DNA from: Rhabditoides inermis
Taxonomy: Eukaryota; Nematoda; Chromadorea; Rhabditida; Rhabditidae
DNA length: 64,000 bases
Reading direction: 5' to 3'
Assembly: GCA_963966185.1 (NCBI GenBank)
Contig: CAWZYM010000206.1
Location: 1-64,000 of the forward strand
Part shown: piece by piece, positions 13,157 to 28,844 of the stretch
Layout: every line of letters starts with the position of its first letter
How positions within the stretch are numbered: position 1 is the first letter of the stretch
Notes under the pieces: model-generated
Told to the model about the DNA's origin: nothing
Databases searched by the model: none
The model's input: only the letters and a program-made list of their open reading frames with translations
Program-made: the position numbers and the translations under genes

Positions 13157-13487
13157 CAAGTTATGTCTGGAAGAGGTTTGAAAATAGTATAGTTATTGCA
13201 CAGAAATTTCAAGAACTAGCAATCAAGAAAGTGAAACGCTGATGTTAGCAAGCCTATATCACTCACCATTGCCAACAGCCCATAGAATATGCTTCCGAAC
13301 CCGATCAGCATCTGATATGGCGCCAATTGTTGATTCAACGCACGGTCGAACACATGACCGCTAAACGAATAAATAAAGTATAGTAAAGTATAGTAAATAT
13401 GATTGAAATGAAGTGAAAACGAGAGAAATACCTGCAATTGTAGCTGGGCGAATTGGTGATATACCCATAGCTCAGCAGTTCATTCAT
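5160..13487 (-). CDS. Srt-family 7TM chemoreceptor, gene B
   Basis: Complete Srt-class receptor with eleven exons: 13487-13433 (MNELLSYGYITN to YNC), 13361-13263, 12785-12714 (VYFPCIVVMYIYTELYDN), 12444-12368 (FFLGLTDNIALLSNSIFAGY), 12249-12191 (DEFCTNPTLVYITGLLGF), 9853-9749 (AWMGSCFLCLALASLRLL), 8564 to about 8430 (TRPLLFNADHFGFFFTPF), 7646 to about 7511 (HTANNCVVVVGNICLSGM), about 7241-7124 (ALLQTGLLCLFHFSAGVIYV), 5735-5659 (PPPVLVVMKHSRVKAEIRK) and 5460-5160. The last exon is an unusual cytoplasmic tail rich in Pro, Val and Ala. If the donor at CTG|GTACAT (7124) is used, phases agree through to the stop. Two TTAA-flanked MITE-like elements lie in its introns and it is far longer than a typical nematode chemoreceptor gene. 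Exon order and motifs match genes A and C. Confidence 0.8.
5808..6375. mobile_element. TTAA-flanked MITE-like element (568 bp)
   Basis: Terminal inverted repeats TTAAAGGTAGTGTAACCTCT and its reverse complement lie at the two ends, perfect over about 20 bp. TTAA at both ends suggests a TTAA target duplication as used by piggyBac-type transposases. The interior is AT-rich without a transposase. It lies in a gene B intron. Confidence 0.75.
7609..8003. repeat. Tandem duplication of an exon start with its splice acceptor
   Basis: A 102-bp unit begins at 7609, 7711 and 7813, with a more diverged copy at 7961. Each copy contains, on the minus strand, the acceptor CAG and the codons for YTNPVHTANNCVV of the gene B exon at 7646-7511. 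The spacer between copies has TGACGTCA palindromes. Only the 7609 copy continues into the rest of the exon. Confidence 0.85.
7651..8110. repeat. Cluster of TGACGTCA palindromes
   Basis: TGACGTCA, or one-base variants, recurs about nine times here, within and around the 102-bp tandem copies. It equals a CRE/bZIP consensus, but similar clusters in other introns suggest a repeat property of the genome rather than a specific enhancer. Confidence 0.5.
9554..9602 (+). repeat. Short dispersed hairpin repeat, copy 1
   Basis: GCAGAGTGAATCTCT followed by GAATCGGGGGGTTACC. The reverse complement, flanked by runs of C and G, appears at 45558-45606. Its outer ends are partly complementary, so it can fold. 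Confidence 0.5.
10071..10464. mobile_element. TTAA-flanked MITE-like element (394 bp) with internal tRNA-like sequence
   Basis: Ends TTAAAGGAACAGTGGCGACC and its reverse complement with one mismatch form terminal inverted repeats of about 22 bp, flanked by TTAA as in the element at 5808. No transposase. It lies in the large gene B intron. A minus-strand tRNA-like block is at about 10131-10207. Confidence 0.8.
10131..10207 (-). other. tRNA-like sequence inside the MITE
   Basis: On the minus strand TGGCTCAATGCG resembles an A box and GGTTCGAGTCC is a near-perfect B box. Cloverleaf pairing is not convincing, so this is probably a tRNA-derived internal promoter or relic. Confidence 0.4.
13116..13154. 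repeat. (AT)n microsatellite
   Basis: Run of about 18 TA dinucleotides in a gene B intron, between the exons at 13361-13263 and 12785-12714. Confidence 0.95.
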
Positions 13488-15369
13488 CCAGCCTGAAGAA
13501 ATCATACGATGAACTACTTATGACAACGGACGATTCATAGAGGAGGCAATACGAATCGGATAGCTGCACAATGCGCCGACCGACGAGCCCAAATTTTATC
13601 GCGCTCCAGCGCTCGCTGACAAATTCGCAGTAGGGCACGCGTCGCGTGCGCGGCGGTGCGGTCGTGGTTCTGACAGCTTGCGTCTGTGCAACTACCCGGG
13701 CAGTAGACAAAATACCTATACTATAATCTATGATTTATATACGAGACATTTGGGACCAAAGTGATACTTCTTCAGTCAAGTTGTCAAGTATACATTCAAT
13801 GTTCCTTTCCCAGTAGTAATTTCAAGTATATATGCGAGCAAATATGTATGGTATGTACATAGCACTTACTTGACGTTGACGATAACATTGCAGAAGATTA
13901 GAATGAGAGAAGGGGGAAAGAAAGAGGGGTAGGATAAGGGAGATTATACCGATCCGCTCTTTGCACGCCCTTAAGACTGCTCAGTTACCAATACATAACA
14001 AAAACTACTAAACAATTGACTTTTCTATATATTTACACAGCTAAAAGAAAAGGGAAATATGTGATGAAAAAAGATACGCTTGAAAAATTTGCTTGTGAGT
14101 GACGTGGCGTGGTTATATAAAAAGGAAACCAATCACTTGAAACCGGTTTCGAAGAAACTGACTACTCTATTTGAGTAATAGTCATTTGTCATTTTCAAAA
14201 ACGACTAATTTGCGAAACAAAAACGGCGACATCAAATGAAGGAATGAATGAATGAGTTTGAACAAAACAAGTGTAATGACAGACACACTAGTGAGCGATT
14301 ACACCCTTCCGACCCACACAGCCTACCGTAGAATTCAGACTTGAGGAATCTTGACGGTATTTATACTTATTCATAATTATACAAAATTCCGACGCCCTTT
14401 TCAGTTCACTGTCCAGCCCACAATACAATACAAAACAACTACTTGAATGACCTTTGTGTTACACATTTCAAGCAAAAATGGAAAACAATGAATATAAATG
14501 CCCGCAACATCTCAGTATGACATTGTACAATAATGAATATTGATTCTCAAAGGGAAAATGTGGCAAATCGGCGAATGCGCTACGTATGCGACCTAAGATG
14601 AAAAAATCAAAAAGAGACTTTTCATAATTGCTGACAATTGCACACTGAACGACCAGGTTAGTCTTCTTACAAGGAAAATTATGGTACGATTTCACAAATT
14701 TCTCCTCTCCGCACAATGCAGAAAATCAGAAAACTACCCGGTGCACTTGACTTTTCACTCACTCATCGTAATCGAACACACAAGAACGGCTTCGATTGTA
14801 AAATTGTGAAACGACTAGTTTGTGAAAACATGTTTATTTAAATTCCATTATTTAAACTCCACGACACAACAATCTTGAAAAATAAACTGTAGTTCACACT
14901 GTGTGACAGAACAGTAGTAACAAACAATTATCTGTGCGTCGTTGGTTGTTCGGTCATTTGCACATTCGCAGCTTCGAAAGGGTGCTGACAGCTAGCGATA
15001 CCTGAAGTGTCAGGTGTACATGAGGAAAAAAACAAATACTTATGTAGATACGGACGTGTAACATGTAACATGGTTTCTCAATCTCGGATTATATAATAAT
15101 AAATACTATGCGTTATCCGAAGTGTACGATATTCAACTCGCGCGCCTCTTTCACTGTTTTTTTTGCTCAATTCTCAAATACTTTGATGATGCCGTTTTTT
15201 TTCTCGTAAATTATTCGTTCGCGATGAATGCCTACCACTCAAACAGCGTATTCAGTTTCTTTGAAATCTATTTTCGAAGTAATTCTAAGTAGTCAATCGC
15301 AGTTTCAAGCTTCAAGTTGTTGGTTGTTGGTGCTACATGATTCGAGATTAATATTCTATTTTTTTAAAT
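13488..15369. other. Intergenic region between srt genes B and C
   Basis: Upstream region of gene B and 3' flank of gene C. A GC-rich block at about 13590-13690 resembles, in reverse complement, the block at 1150-1235 (shared GACGCGTGCCCT and GCTGGAGCGCGATAA). The rest is AT-rich with no supported gene. Confidence 0.5.
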
Positions 15370-19784
<4,415 letters not shown>

Positions 19785-20239
19785 TCGGAATTCTGAGAAT
19801 TTAACGAGCTTAGAAATGAGGCAGACACGTGAAAGTAAAATGGATAAGGCAGATGGACATTCGCACCAAAACTCTAGGGAATTGTAGACGTAGGAGAAAT
19901 GGAAAATGTCTCATGGACTGAGCGTAGGTCCGTTTTAATTATAATAATGACCAAGCTAGTTAGCGAATGTGAAGCTTTTGCTAAAGGTTGAAATCACAAA
20001 TCATAGTGTGACATATTATTGTTTGTTTGATTTTCTTCACATTGAACAACTATAGTAATATCTAACGGGCAGGAAGGCATCAATCTCGAACGTGCTATTA
20101 CAGAAATTTCATAGATTTGCAAGTTCATTGTGCGATGAAAAGCAGGAAATTTGAATGAATAAGAAGGTGCGATGAGAACGAAAATTCTTCTTTTTGTAGT
20201 GACCGGAAACATAATGATATGGATGACACAGAGATTGGT

Positions 20240-20273
<34 letters not shown>

Positions 20274-20680
20274 GAAAAAGAGCGGTGTTTGAACGAGACA
20301 TTACCCGAAAACAAAACAAAAATTGTGTATTGTAGTATTGTACAGTACCGAATCTTAAGGCATAATTTGGTGTACACACATTTAATTATTTCGGGTTCTA
20401 GAAAATCGTATCACCTCACCAATACTTTACCACAGTAAAAATTGGACCACATTGACACTGATTGGAAAAAAAAGAAAAAAAAGAGAAAGCAGATCTGGTG
20501 TGATATCAGATGATACTTGTGTTTGCAAATATGTATATCATATATATTCTATGGCAAGTTCTATGCGATTTTTTCAAAGAGGAGTAAACCAGAGAAATTC
20601 ACCAATTCACATTTTCAGTTGCAAGTTCTTTCAATTTTTAATCCGCATGTCATAACAGCCACGGACCAATCTGAAGAAGC
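19785..20680. other. Upstream region of srt gene C
   Basis: AT-rich presumed promoter DNA with a (GA)n tract at 20241-20272. No supported gene. Confidence 0.5.
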
Positions 20681-20685
20681 TACGA

Positions 20686-21112
20686 GGAGTGCAGAGGAGA
20701 ATGGAGAGAAAAATGCTCGGACTACGGTTGTCGGATCAGGTTCCCTCGCGGGACATTCGACGACGGACGGGGCTGAGAGACGTGCTGTGCGAGATCAGGA
20801 GCAGAAAGTGGAAGTTCGCAAGGAAGACGATGATGTGCGACGATGACCGGTGGACAAGACGTGTGCTTGACTGGTGGCCGAAGAAGAAGGGGCTGCGCGG
20901 AGCTCCCTATACCGAGTGGACGGACGAGTTCAAGGATACTGTAGCCGATGATGACCCGAGTGCCCTGAAGGACGATTGGAGACGAATTGCGATGAACGCA
21001 AACCCGACGAGATGGATGAAGCTTACCTCCCGGCGCTATCAACTTGAGAGCTAAACACTTTATCATATGATGCGATACCGGATAAATGATTTGATTTGAT
21101 TTGATTTGATTT
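20686..21112 (+). pseudogene. RTE-type LINE 3' end fragment
   Basis: The open frame 20689-21054 reads as the extreme C-terminus of an RTE-class retrotransposon polyprotein: RRRTGLRDVLCEIRSRKW, then DDRWTRRVLDWWP and DWRRIAMNANPTRWM. The stop is followed by CGGATAAATGATTTGATTTG and further TTTGA units, a simple-repeat 3' tail typical of RTE insertions. Endonuclease and most of the reverse transcriptase are missing, so the copy is 5'-truncated and dead. Confidence 0.8.
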
Positions 21113-21693
21113 GACCAATTATTGCACCAACAAAACAAACACCAAAATGGCTGTGACTAACGAGGTTACTTTGAAATAGACAATAAGAACATCTGTGTCA
21201 AAAAAGGTCTGACCTACATATTCACACGATACGGACACTCATGCAGAAAAAAAAAACAAATTCAGAAAACATTTGAATCACTTGAAGACGTTTTGACAAT
21301 TTACGACAATATTTTCGTTCGCAGTGTATACATGTGAAGACAGAACAAAATCAGAATGAATGTGAGGGAAAAGAGTGAAAACAGAAAGCAACGTGTGTTG
21401 TTGATTACAATCTACATACGTATGGGTGAATCAACGTTAATATCTTCAAAATTCACATTGGGGAATATTATCAGTGTTTTTACCGTTTCATTTCTTCTTT
21501 AAATCTTGTTTATGATAAAGAAGTGAAATAAAAGTTCAAAGTATTATCAATTCTGTTGCAAACGCGATATTTCATGAAAAAGACGAATCCACACGGAAAG
21601 AGACAAATTCGGTACAAAGTTGAATGAATAGTCAACGGTTTGTCGATTATGTGGTTGTGTTTTAATCAACCGTCAGGAAATTCAGGCTTTTAG

Positions 21694-21929
21694 AAAATGA
21701 CACCAGACACCATGCACCAGACACCAGACACCACGACACCACGACCCTCTGGTGTCGACACCACGACACCACGACACCACGACACCACTTCACAAAACGA
21801 AAAAATCTGCATCTTTTTCAGTTATATAGACGAGAGGTCGTAGTGCAGTTGTGTTTTGTGAAGTGCTGTCGTGGTGTCGTGGTGTCGTGGTCTCTGGTAT
21901 CTGGTGTCGTGGTGTCTGGTGTCATTTCC
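21694..21929. mobile_element. Foldback element 1 (ACACCACG-type)
   Basis: Begins GAAAATGACACCAGACACC and ends with the near reverse complement GGTGTCTGGTGTCATTTC. Both arms consist of GACACCAC-type repeats in opposite orientation, and an inner CACTTCACAAAAC / GTTTTGTGAAGTG pair closes the hairpin. A single strand would fold nearly end to end. No ORF. Confidence 0.75.
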
Positions 21930-22390
21930 TAATCACCGGAAAATCATTCTGTTGTGTTTTCAATTAAGTATGTATACGACATAGTGTGAGTAATGTTATC
22001 TAATGTACAGATCCACCAGATGAGACTGCATTCACAAAAAAATGCACGACTCCAAACTTTTTTGATATTCAGTTTCAGTGTTTGGTAAACCGTCAGGAAA
22101 ACCATTTATTGAATTTAGAGTAGTATAATGTAATATATGATTCCATGAATAAAAAGAAAATCTTAAATAATAATTTACTTTATTGGCTGTCCGTAGACGC
22201 TTTACAGGTGAAAAATCTGCTATTTTTCCTACATACAACTTACGTGATTTAGTGAGTGATGAACAAAATAAGCGACAAACAACGATTGATTGCGAACAGC
22301 ATTTTACAATCTCTTGTATGTTTTCATGTCTTCGCATCGCTCAGTAGATCCAATTAAGTAGTAATTGAAAGCTATTGTGGCGAATAGGAA

Positions 22391-22694
22391 ATCACACCAT
22401 CACACCACCAAACCACCACACCATCACACAAGCATATCATTCACGCAACCCACACCTCCACTCCTGTACACCACCACACCACCCACACCACATATAGAAA
22501 ATAACACCATCACATCATCACACCACCACACCACTCACACAACGCACACCACCATACTACCACACCATCAACATAATCAGTCGTAGACAATAGTGTGGTT
22601 GTGTTAAATTGTGGTGGTGTGATGGTGTTATGTTGTGGTGGTGTGGTTGTGTGGTGGTGTGGTGGTGTGATGGTGTCGTGGTGTGATGGTGTGA
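22391..22694. mobile_element. Foldback element 2 (CACCACACC-type)
   Basis: The left half is CACACCATCACACCACC-type repeats and the right half GGTGGTGTGATGGTGTG-type repeats, with a short loop around 22575-22600. It has the same architecture as the element 460 bp upstream but a different repeat unit. No ORF. Confidence 0.7.
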
Positions 22695-22699
22695 ACTCC

Positions 22700-24476
22700 A
22701 TATTGCCAGCTATCGTAACTAGGAAGAGCTGACGTAGCTACACTTGTAGCTCTTTTTTCTAGTTCGTGTACAGTGTGTACGCTACATATCTATCTCAACC
22801 TTTCTTAATAACAGCTAACGAGTGAAACTATGTACTGAATACAACTAGTTTTTTTACAGGTAAGCATGTGCCGCGAGGCAAATAAACTTTCATTTTCATG
22901 TTTTTTTCAATTGCAAAGTGAAGGGATTTGAATGAGTAAACGGAGGTTTGTATGACTTTTAACCCAAACACACTCTTTAGTCGAGTTTCTAAGAAACTAA
23001 CCGCTAATTATAATTTATTTTACTTCTATTTATATCCATATAAGATAATGAGAAATCGCACGTCTCTCGCGTATTGTGGCCTTTTTCGTTCACGCGCTTT
23101 TTATGAGTTACCCCCTCATTAATTCTACACATCTTTGAAGAGCACGCGTTTTCAATACGGTATCTGCACTAAGTGATATTTTTGAACATCTATGAATTAT
23201 TTTTGGATTGTTTAAACATCATATTCAATTTCAATTATGTATTTTATCATGTGCGAGATCGACATGATACAAGAATGATAGATAATACAACAAACAAACT
23301 AAACGCGAGTAACAATTATGAGAGTATCGTTTGAAGTAGTGAATGCAAATGCCAAAAGTTCCACCGAATTGCGCGAAATAATTCAGTGATGCATTTCCTA
23401 ACAGTATTTTGTGAACGGATGTCTCTGATAGCTACAATGTAGAATGATGATGAATTCCAAGAATGATGATGAAATAATAATTTTGCACTGATTTCGATTA
23501 TCCGATTATCTCCGATGCTGCAAAATGTTTACGATGAGTACTTTTGCAATAAATTTTTGCAGTGATGTCACGACGTGTTTTCATGTAATATGGTATTAGT
23601 TAGAAGAGAATACAGTTTTATAATTGTTTTTTTTTGTTTTACTTTGCACCACATGACATGGTTTGACGATATCTCACGAGATCGCATTTGTCTAGAGGCA
23701 AAAATACGGTGCCATAACCGTCTGCCTCTCTTGTTCTGCGCGCTATTGCCGAGAGCTGACTCTCCATCTTCCTCTGGTCTACCCCACCGCGCGCAACTTA
23801 TTGCGAGCATGGAACTATGCTAACAATGAACGACCAGATCAAAACCAAAACGATAGCAAGAACGGCACACGCCTTTTTTCCTGTCCAATCCTCGAGCACC
23901 CTTCGGCGACCGCATTATCGGAGCGGATCGGCCGATTGTGAACAAACTGTCTCTACTCTCTAATGCGAATATCCGAATACACTAAATTGCTGTGGTTGCC
24001 CCCGATTCGACCAGTCTCGCTCATTCCCGAGCCACAGTGAATCCACAGTGACAGTGACGAACTGCCTCACAACTTCCATAAACAGGCATTCGCCATCTGT
24101 GTGTTAGGTTGTTGTCCCATGTCCATTGTCCATTCACAAAGACAAATATAACAGGAATCGTACTGCGGGTGAATACTCACGCGCATCATCGCGTGCTTAT
24201 CTATTCATTTTCCCTTCCTACAGAAACTCTCCTTTTTTGTACATCATTTCAAGCATTTGCTACGTGATCCGACTCTGCAAAAAGAGAGAACTTTTTATAC
24301 ACACTAATCCACTCAACTCGTCACAGTATAGTTATTATATCAACGATTTTATCGAAATGCCAATTTCTTTTTTTGCACACACGGCTAGCGACACACGCGC
24401 GAGAGGAGAGAGGAATGTACATAGTCATAGAATCTCGAGAAATCAATCAATGATCGATCGATAATCGGATCGATGA
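22700..24476. other. Intergenic region downstream of flp-17
   Basis: Mostly AT-rich DNA with no supported gene. It contains the 115-bp dispersed repeat at 23705-23822. Confidence 0.5.
23705..23822. repeat. Dispersed repeat of about 115 bp, copy 1
   Basis: Runs from AATACGGTGCCATAACCGTC to CAACTTATTGCGAGCATG. A second copy in the same orientation at 34062-34174 is about 90 percent identical by eye. Flanks are unrelated. Confidence 0.8.
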
Positions 24477-24600
24477 TCAGCCGAATCGCACGTAGCTGCT
24501 CTTTCGCTTCTCCTCCGTGGGGTTGGAGCGACCGAAGCGGACAAAGGCCGACTTGCGCTTGTCCATCGCCTCCTGAAAGAGTGGGAGGGGTGAGAGAGAG

Positions 24601-24635
<35 letters not shown>

Positions 24636-25516
24636 GACGGACCATCATGTCGGCGCTCCTCTTGCCGAACCGCACGAAGGCACTCTTGCGCTTCTCCGGC
24701 GCCCCCTTCTCGTCCGGCAGCAGGCCTGCAGCTGAAAGCACGGTGTAGAAATAGTCTGAGAGCCGTCAATCCGAACCACTAGACCTTCGCTCTGCCTCCA
24801 ACTACAGTACCCACTCCGTATTCTCCTGCCGTACCCTCTCATTCACTTTGTTTCCACCCCCGCCTACAGCACCCCGCTACTGTACCACGTACTCACTCTG
24901 TGCCTCTTCAACCTACTGTGCTCACTACTGCATACCGTATTCCCTGCTACCGTTCTCACTCTTTCACTCTTCTCTGCTTCAACCTACAGTACCCACTCCT
25001 GTCTACCGTACTCACTACCGTACTCACTCACTCTCTCTCTCTTCAACCTACCAACGCCTGCCTACCGTATCCCCCGCTACCGTACTCACTCTGTCCCGCC
25101 TCACCCTACAGTACCCAATCCTGCCTACCGTACCCCCGCTACCGTACTCACTCTGCTCGGTCTCCTCGAGCAGGTACTGTAGCTCGACGAGACTTCCGCT
25201 GAGCGTGTCGTGCAGCTTGCAGAGGTGCAGCGAGGGGAACTGCTTGCAGAAGTGCTCCGTCGAATCTGCAAGGTGACGTCACGCACCGTCGTGGGTGGTC
25301 TCTACTATCGTAATCCAAAGTGGTTTATCTCCAAGACCATTTCGAACTTCTACGAGTCCTGTCTAATCCTCTCAGGACGAGCCTAGGATATAAGCCGCAA
25401 AAACATCGTGGGTGGTCACCCGCCGCAACGTGGGTGGTCCCATCCCCATACTCACCGCTCTGTGCCAGTGAAGCGCACGCCAGCGACGCCGCCACGATAA
25501 GCCCCAAGTACTGCAT
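24477..25516 (-). CDS. flp-17: FMRFamide-like neuropeptide precursor, FLP-17 type
   Basis: Four exons, 25516-25456, 25265-25152, 24731-24643 and 24572-24477, join in phase into a 119-aa prepropeptide. It opens with a signal peptide (MQYLGLIVAASLACASLAQS), then a spacer with two Cys. It ends with three peptides flanked by Lys-Arg or Arg sites: KSAFVRFG twice and KSSYVRFG, the last Gly followed directly by the stop. C. elegans FLP-17 also gives KSAFVRFG twice plus KSQYIRFG, so orthology is very likely. There the peptides come from BAG neurons and act on the receptor EGL-6 to inhibit egg laying. Each Gly supplies the C-terminal amide. The third intron has a weak donor (GTCCGT) and a CT tract on the coding strand. 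It lies about 1 kb downstream of sas-6 on the same strand. Confidence 0.93.
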
Positions 25517-26489
25517 AGCTGCGCCCCTGAAACGTATGCGAAACGTATACAAAACGTAACACACGAGACTCGAAAAACTGTAGACAGGAAAGGAGTTGGA
25601 AACTTGATATGCCTCCGAACACTCAACACCTCTATATTTATACCAGTTACGAGGCCTAATGCGTTGATTGTCGGGATGACACTCTTCCCTCGACTCTGCC
25701 GCATCCGGACACCGGAAGTCGGCAAAGTGGCGAGGGGAAAACTGAGAAACTCAGAAAACATGGCTGATAAGCTGATAAGCTGATATCACTTCCAGCCTTT
25801 TACCGTAGCACCGGAAACGCGCATCGGAAGCTGGGTTGGCTGTGTGCGGCGATGATGTGACATGGATGAAGAAAACAGTGTGACGTTCACATCTCGTGAC
25901 GATCTCATGCGACTTTCGAAATAAATGTATCACATCACGAGAGATGTGCATGTTTGCGAACAACGACAGTGAACGGATAGCAGCTGCAGTAGAATAGTTC
26001 CAGAAAACCAGCAATCAAGGCAACCGAAACTTCATAACTCGTTATAACGAATCGAGTAGCACATTGTGAAAATTACTAACGTATGGTGAATATATATTCG
26101 CATATAGCCTGCGGCACATACTGGTACACTCTGGAATGCGCGGGATTCGGAAAGGCGGTCGTCTCTCCCCGGCGACTATTTATCTCCCCTCCCCTGACAT
26201 ACCCCATGCAATACCTTTGTCTGCCGCGGCGAGACAATAAATCGTACACATCGTATCATTATAATCCGAGGCTAGTCATAGATTTATTTCTCTCCTTTCA
26301 TCCAATAGACCATCCATTCACAAGCTAGGGGGTAAAAACACAGTCCGTTGCACTTTCCGAAGAACAACAACGCATATATTTACAGACCAAAGCACACGGT
26401 GCAAAAAAGGGCGAGTATACAATCCTGACATCACTAATCATTGGTTCCTTTTCCTCCTCCCCTCGCTGCTCCTTCTCCTCTTCCTCCTC

Positions 26490-27095
26490 CTACTTCCCCG
26501 GATTGGGCTGCGACGGCGGTTCAATGTCGAATCGCAGACGAGCCGGCGGAGCCACACTGAAAGGGGCGGAGCTTCGAGGGGCGTGGTCACGCCTACTCAC
26601 TTTTGCATGTTGCCGAGTCGCGACTGCGAGAGCGGGGCGCGCATCGGAGTCGGCACAGCGGTGGGAGTCTTCTGAAATCGAACAATCAATACTCTTTCGA
26701 ATCAATCGATACCAATCGATACACCCACCAATCCTCCGAGTCCGAGAACGGGTCGGTAGGGCGTGAGAGCTCCCGTCATCACCCCTGCTCCTCCTCCTCC
26801 TCCTCCTCCTGCTCCCGCACCTCCATACAGACCCGATGGAGACGTGTTCATAGGGGCGGGACTGAATAGAGCAATAACGGTTTTCAAATGGCTTGATAAC
26901 CAGGCCGACAAGCTTTGCAATCTTGATCTCTTTGTGATGTGAATATATGTCAGTATGTGAAATCTGTGATATGAAGACATCGCACCTATATGGCGGCGCA
27001 TACCCCGCGGATGGATACAGGGGAGAGGCAGCCGCTGCCGCCGCCGCGCCCATCAACTGCACTCGCTCTGCGCGACACATCTCGATCACTGAAGG

Positions 27096-27139
<44 letters not shown>

Positions 27140-28758
27140 ATTCCCTCTCTCTTCTCCCCTCTCTCCCCCCCCGTACCCCTCTGGTCCCTGTCCCTCTCCC
27201 TCCTGGTCGTCTCCAGCTCCGCCTCCAGTCGTCGCACAGTGGCAGACTGCTGTTCGTCGCGGGTGCGCAGGGTCGCCAGCTGCAACGATTCACGGTGAGG
27301 TGAGTGTCTGTTTCGCACTCAAGAGTTTGCGTTTCTCTGGAAAGCTGCTCGCACTACTCCACTGGGAAACCGCTTCTTCAGAATCAAAACACGCCTTCGA
27401 AACAAACTGTTTGGTCCTGTTTCAGAAGCGTGTGTTTCTTTATTAGGTTATTATGTGAACAAACACCGCAACCAAACCACAAATGATACGCAACGTGCAA
27501 TGCACTAGCGAATCCGCGTTGACTAGGTTTAATTTTTATTTAAAACGACAAAAATCGGAACGATCCTCCATAAGACTCTACCTACGCTATACCGTAGGAT
27601 CATTCACTGCGCGGCCTTGAATCATTATCATACCGCTTGTCTTTTGACGGAAGGTTACATTTTGCATAATGTCAAAACTCAACACCAACGCGTGTAATAA
27701 CTCCCACCAATCACACCAAGCCCCGCCCCTCGACACCCCGCCCACCTTGTCGCTGAGCTGCTCAATGAGCGCCTGCTTCTCCCGAATATCCGCTTCGAGC
27801 TCCTCCAGCTTGCGAGTGTCGAACGAGGGACGGGCGGGCGAGGGGGGAACGGCCGAGGAGGGAGTGGGGGGAGTGGACTGAAGAGGGGGAGATGGGAGGG
27901 AGAGAGAGAGGGAGTGAGAGAGGCAGGAGAGAGAGAGAGAGAAAGGGAGAGAGAGGAGAGAGAGAAGAGAGAGAGGGAGAGAGAGGAGAGAGAGAGGAGA
28001 GAGAGGAGAGAGAGGAGAGAGAGAGAGAAAGAGAGAGAGAGACAGAGATGGAGAGAGAGGGAGAGGGAGAGGGAGAGGGAGAGGGAGAGGGAGAGGGAGA
28101 GAGAGAGGAGAGAGAGGAGAGAGAGGAGAGAGAGGAGAGAGAGGAGAGAGAGAGGAGAGAGAGAGGAGAGAGAGGGAGGGAGAGGGAGAGGGAGAGGGAG
28201 AGGGAGAGGGAGAGGGAGAGGGAGAGGGAGAGGGAGAGGGAGAGGGAGAGGGAGAGGGAGAGGAGAGAGGGAGAGGGAGAGGGAGAGGGAGAGGGAGAGG
28301 GAGAGGGAGAGGGAGAGGGAGAGGGAGAGGGAGAGGGAGAGGGAGAGGGAGAAATGGGAGAGAGAGAAAGGGAGAAAGAGGGAGGGAAAAAGAGAGAGAA
28401 AGAAGAAGAGAGAACGATAGAAAGAGGGAGGAGAGAGAGAGAGAGAAGAGATACATTCTGAATGGAATGGATGACAATGGCAAGTTCATACAAAGGTAGG
28501 AGAGAACTCCTTCCAACCCACCTTCTGCTCGTGCATGTGCTTCTTGATAATGTCGTGCGCCTTGTCCAACCGCGCGCGGACAGCCTTCAGATCCTGGAAG
28601 AACTCATCTCTCTCTCTCTCTCTCTCTCTTCTTCTTCTCTCTCTGTCTCTCTCTCTATCTCCGTCTCTCTCTCTCTCTCTCTCTTCCTCTCTCTCTCTAT
28701 CTCTCTCTTCCTCTCTCGTTCTCGCTCTCACTCTCTCTCTCGTTCTCGCTCTCTCTCC

Positions 28759-28844
<86 letters not shown>

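Noticed and set aside
22391..22694. CRISPR-like array
   Set aside because: Repeats are degenerate CAC/GTG microsatellite with mirrored halves, no spacers, in a eukaryotic genome.
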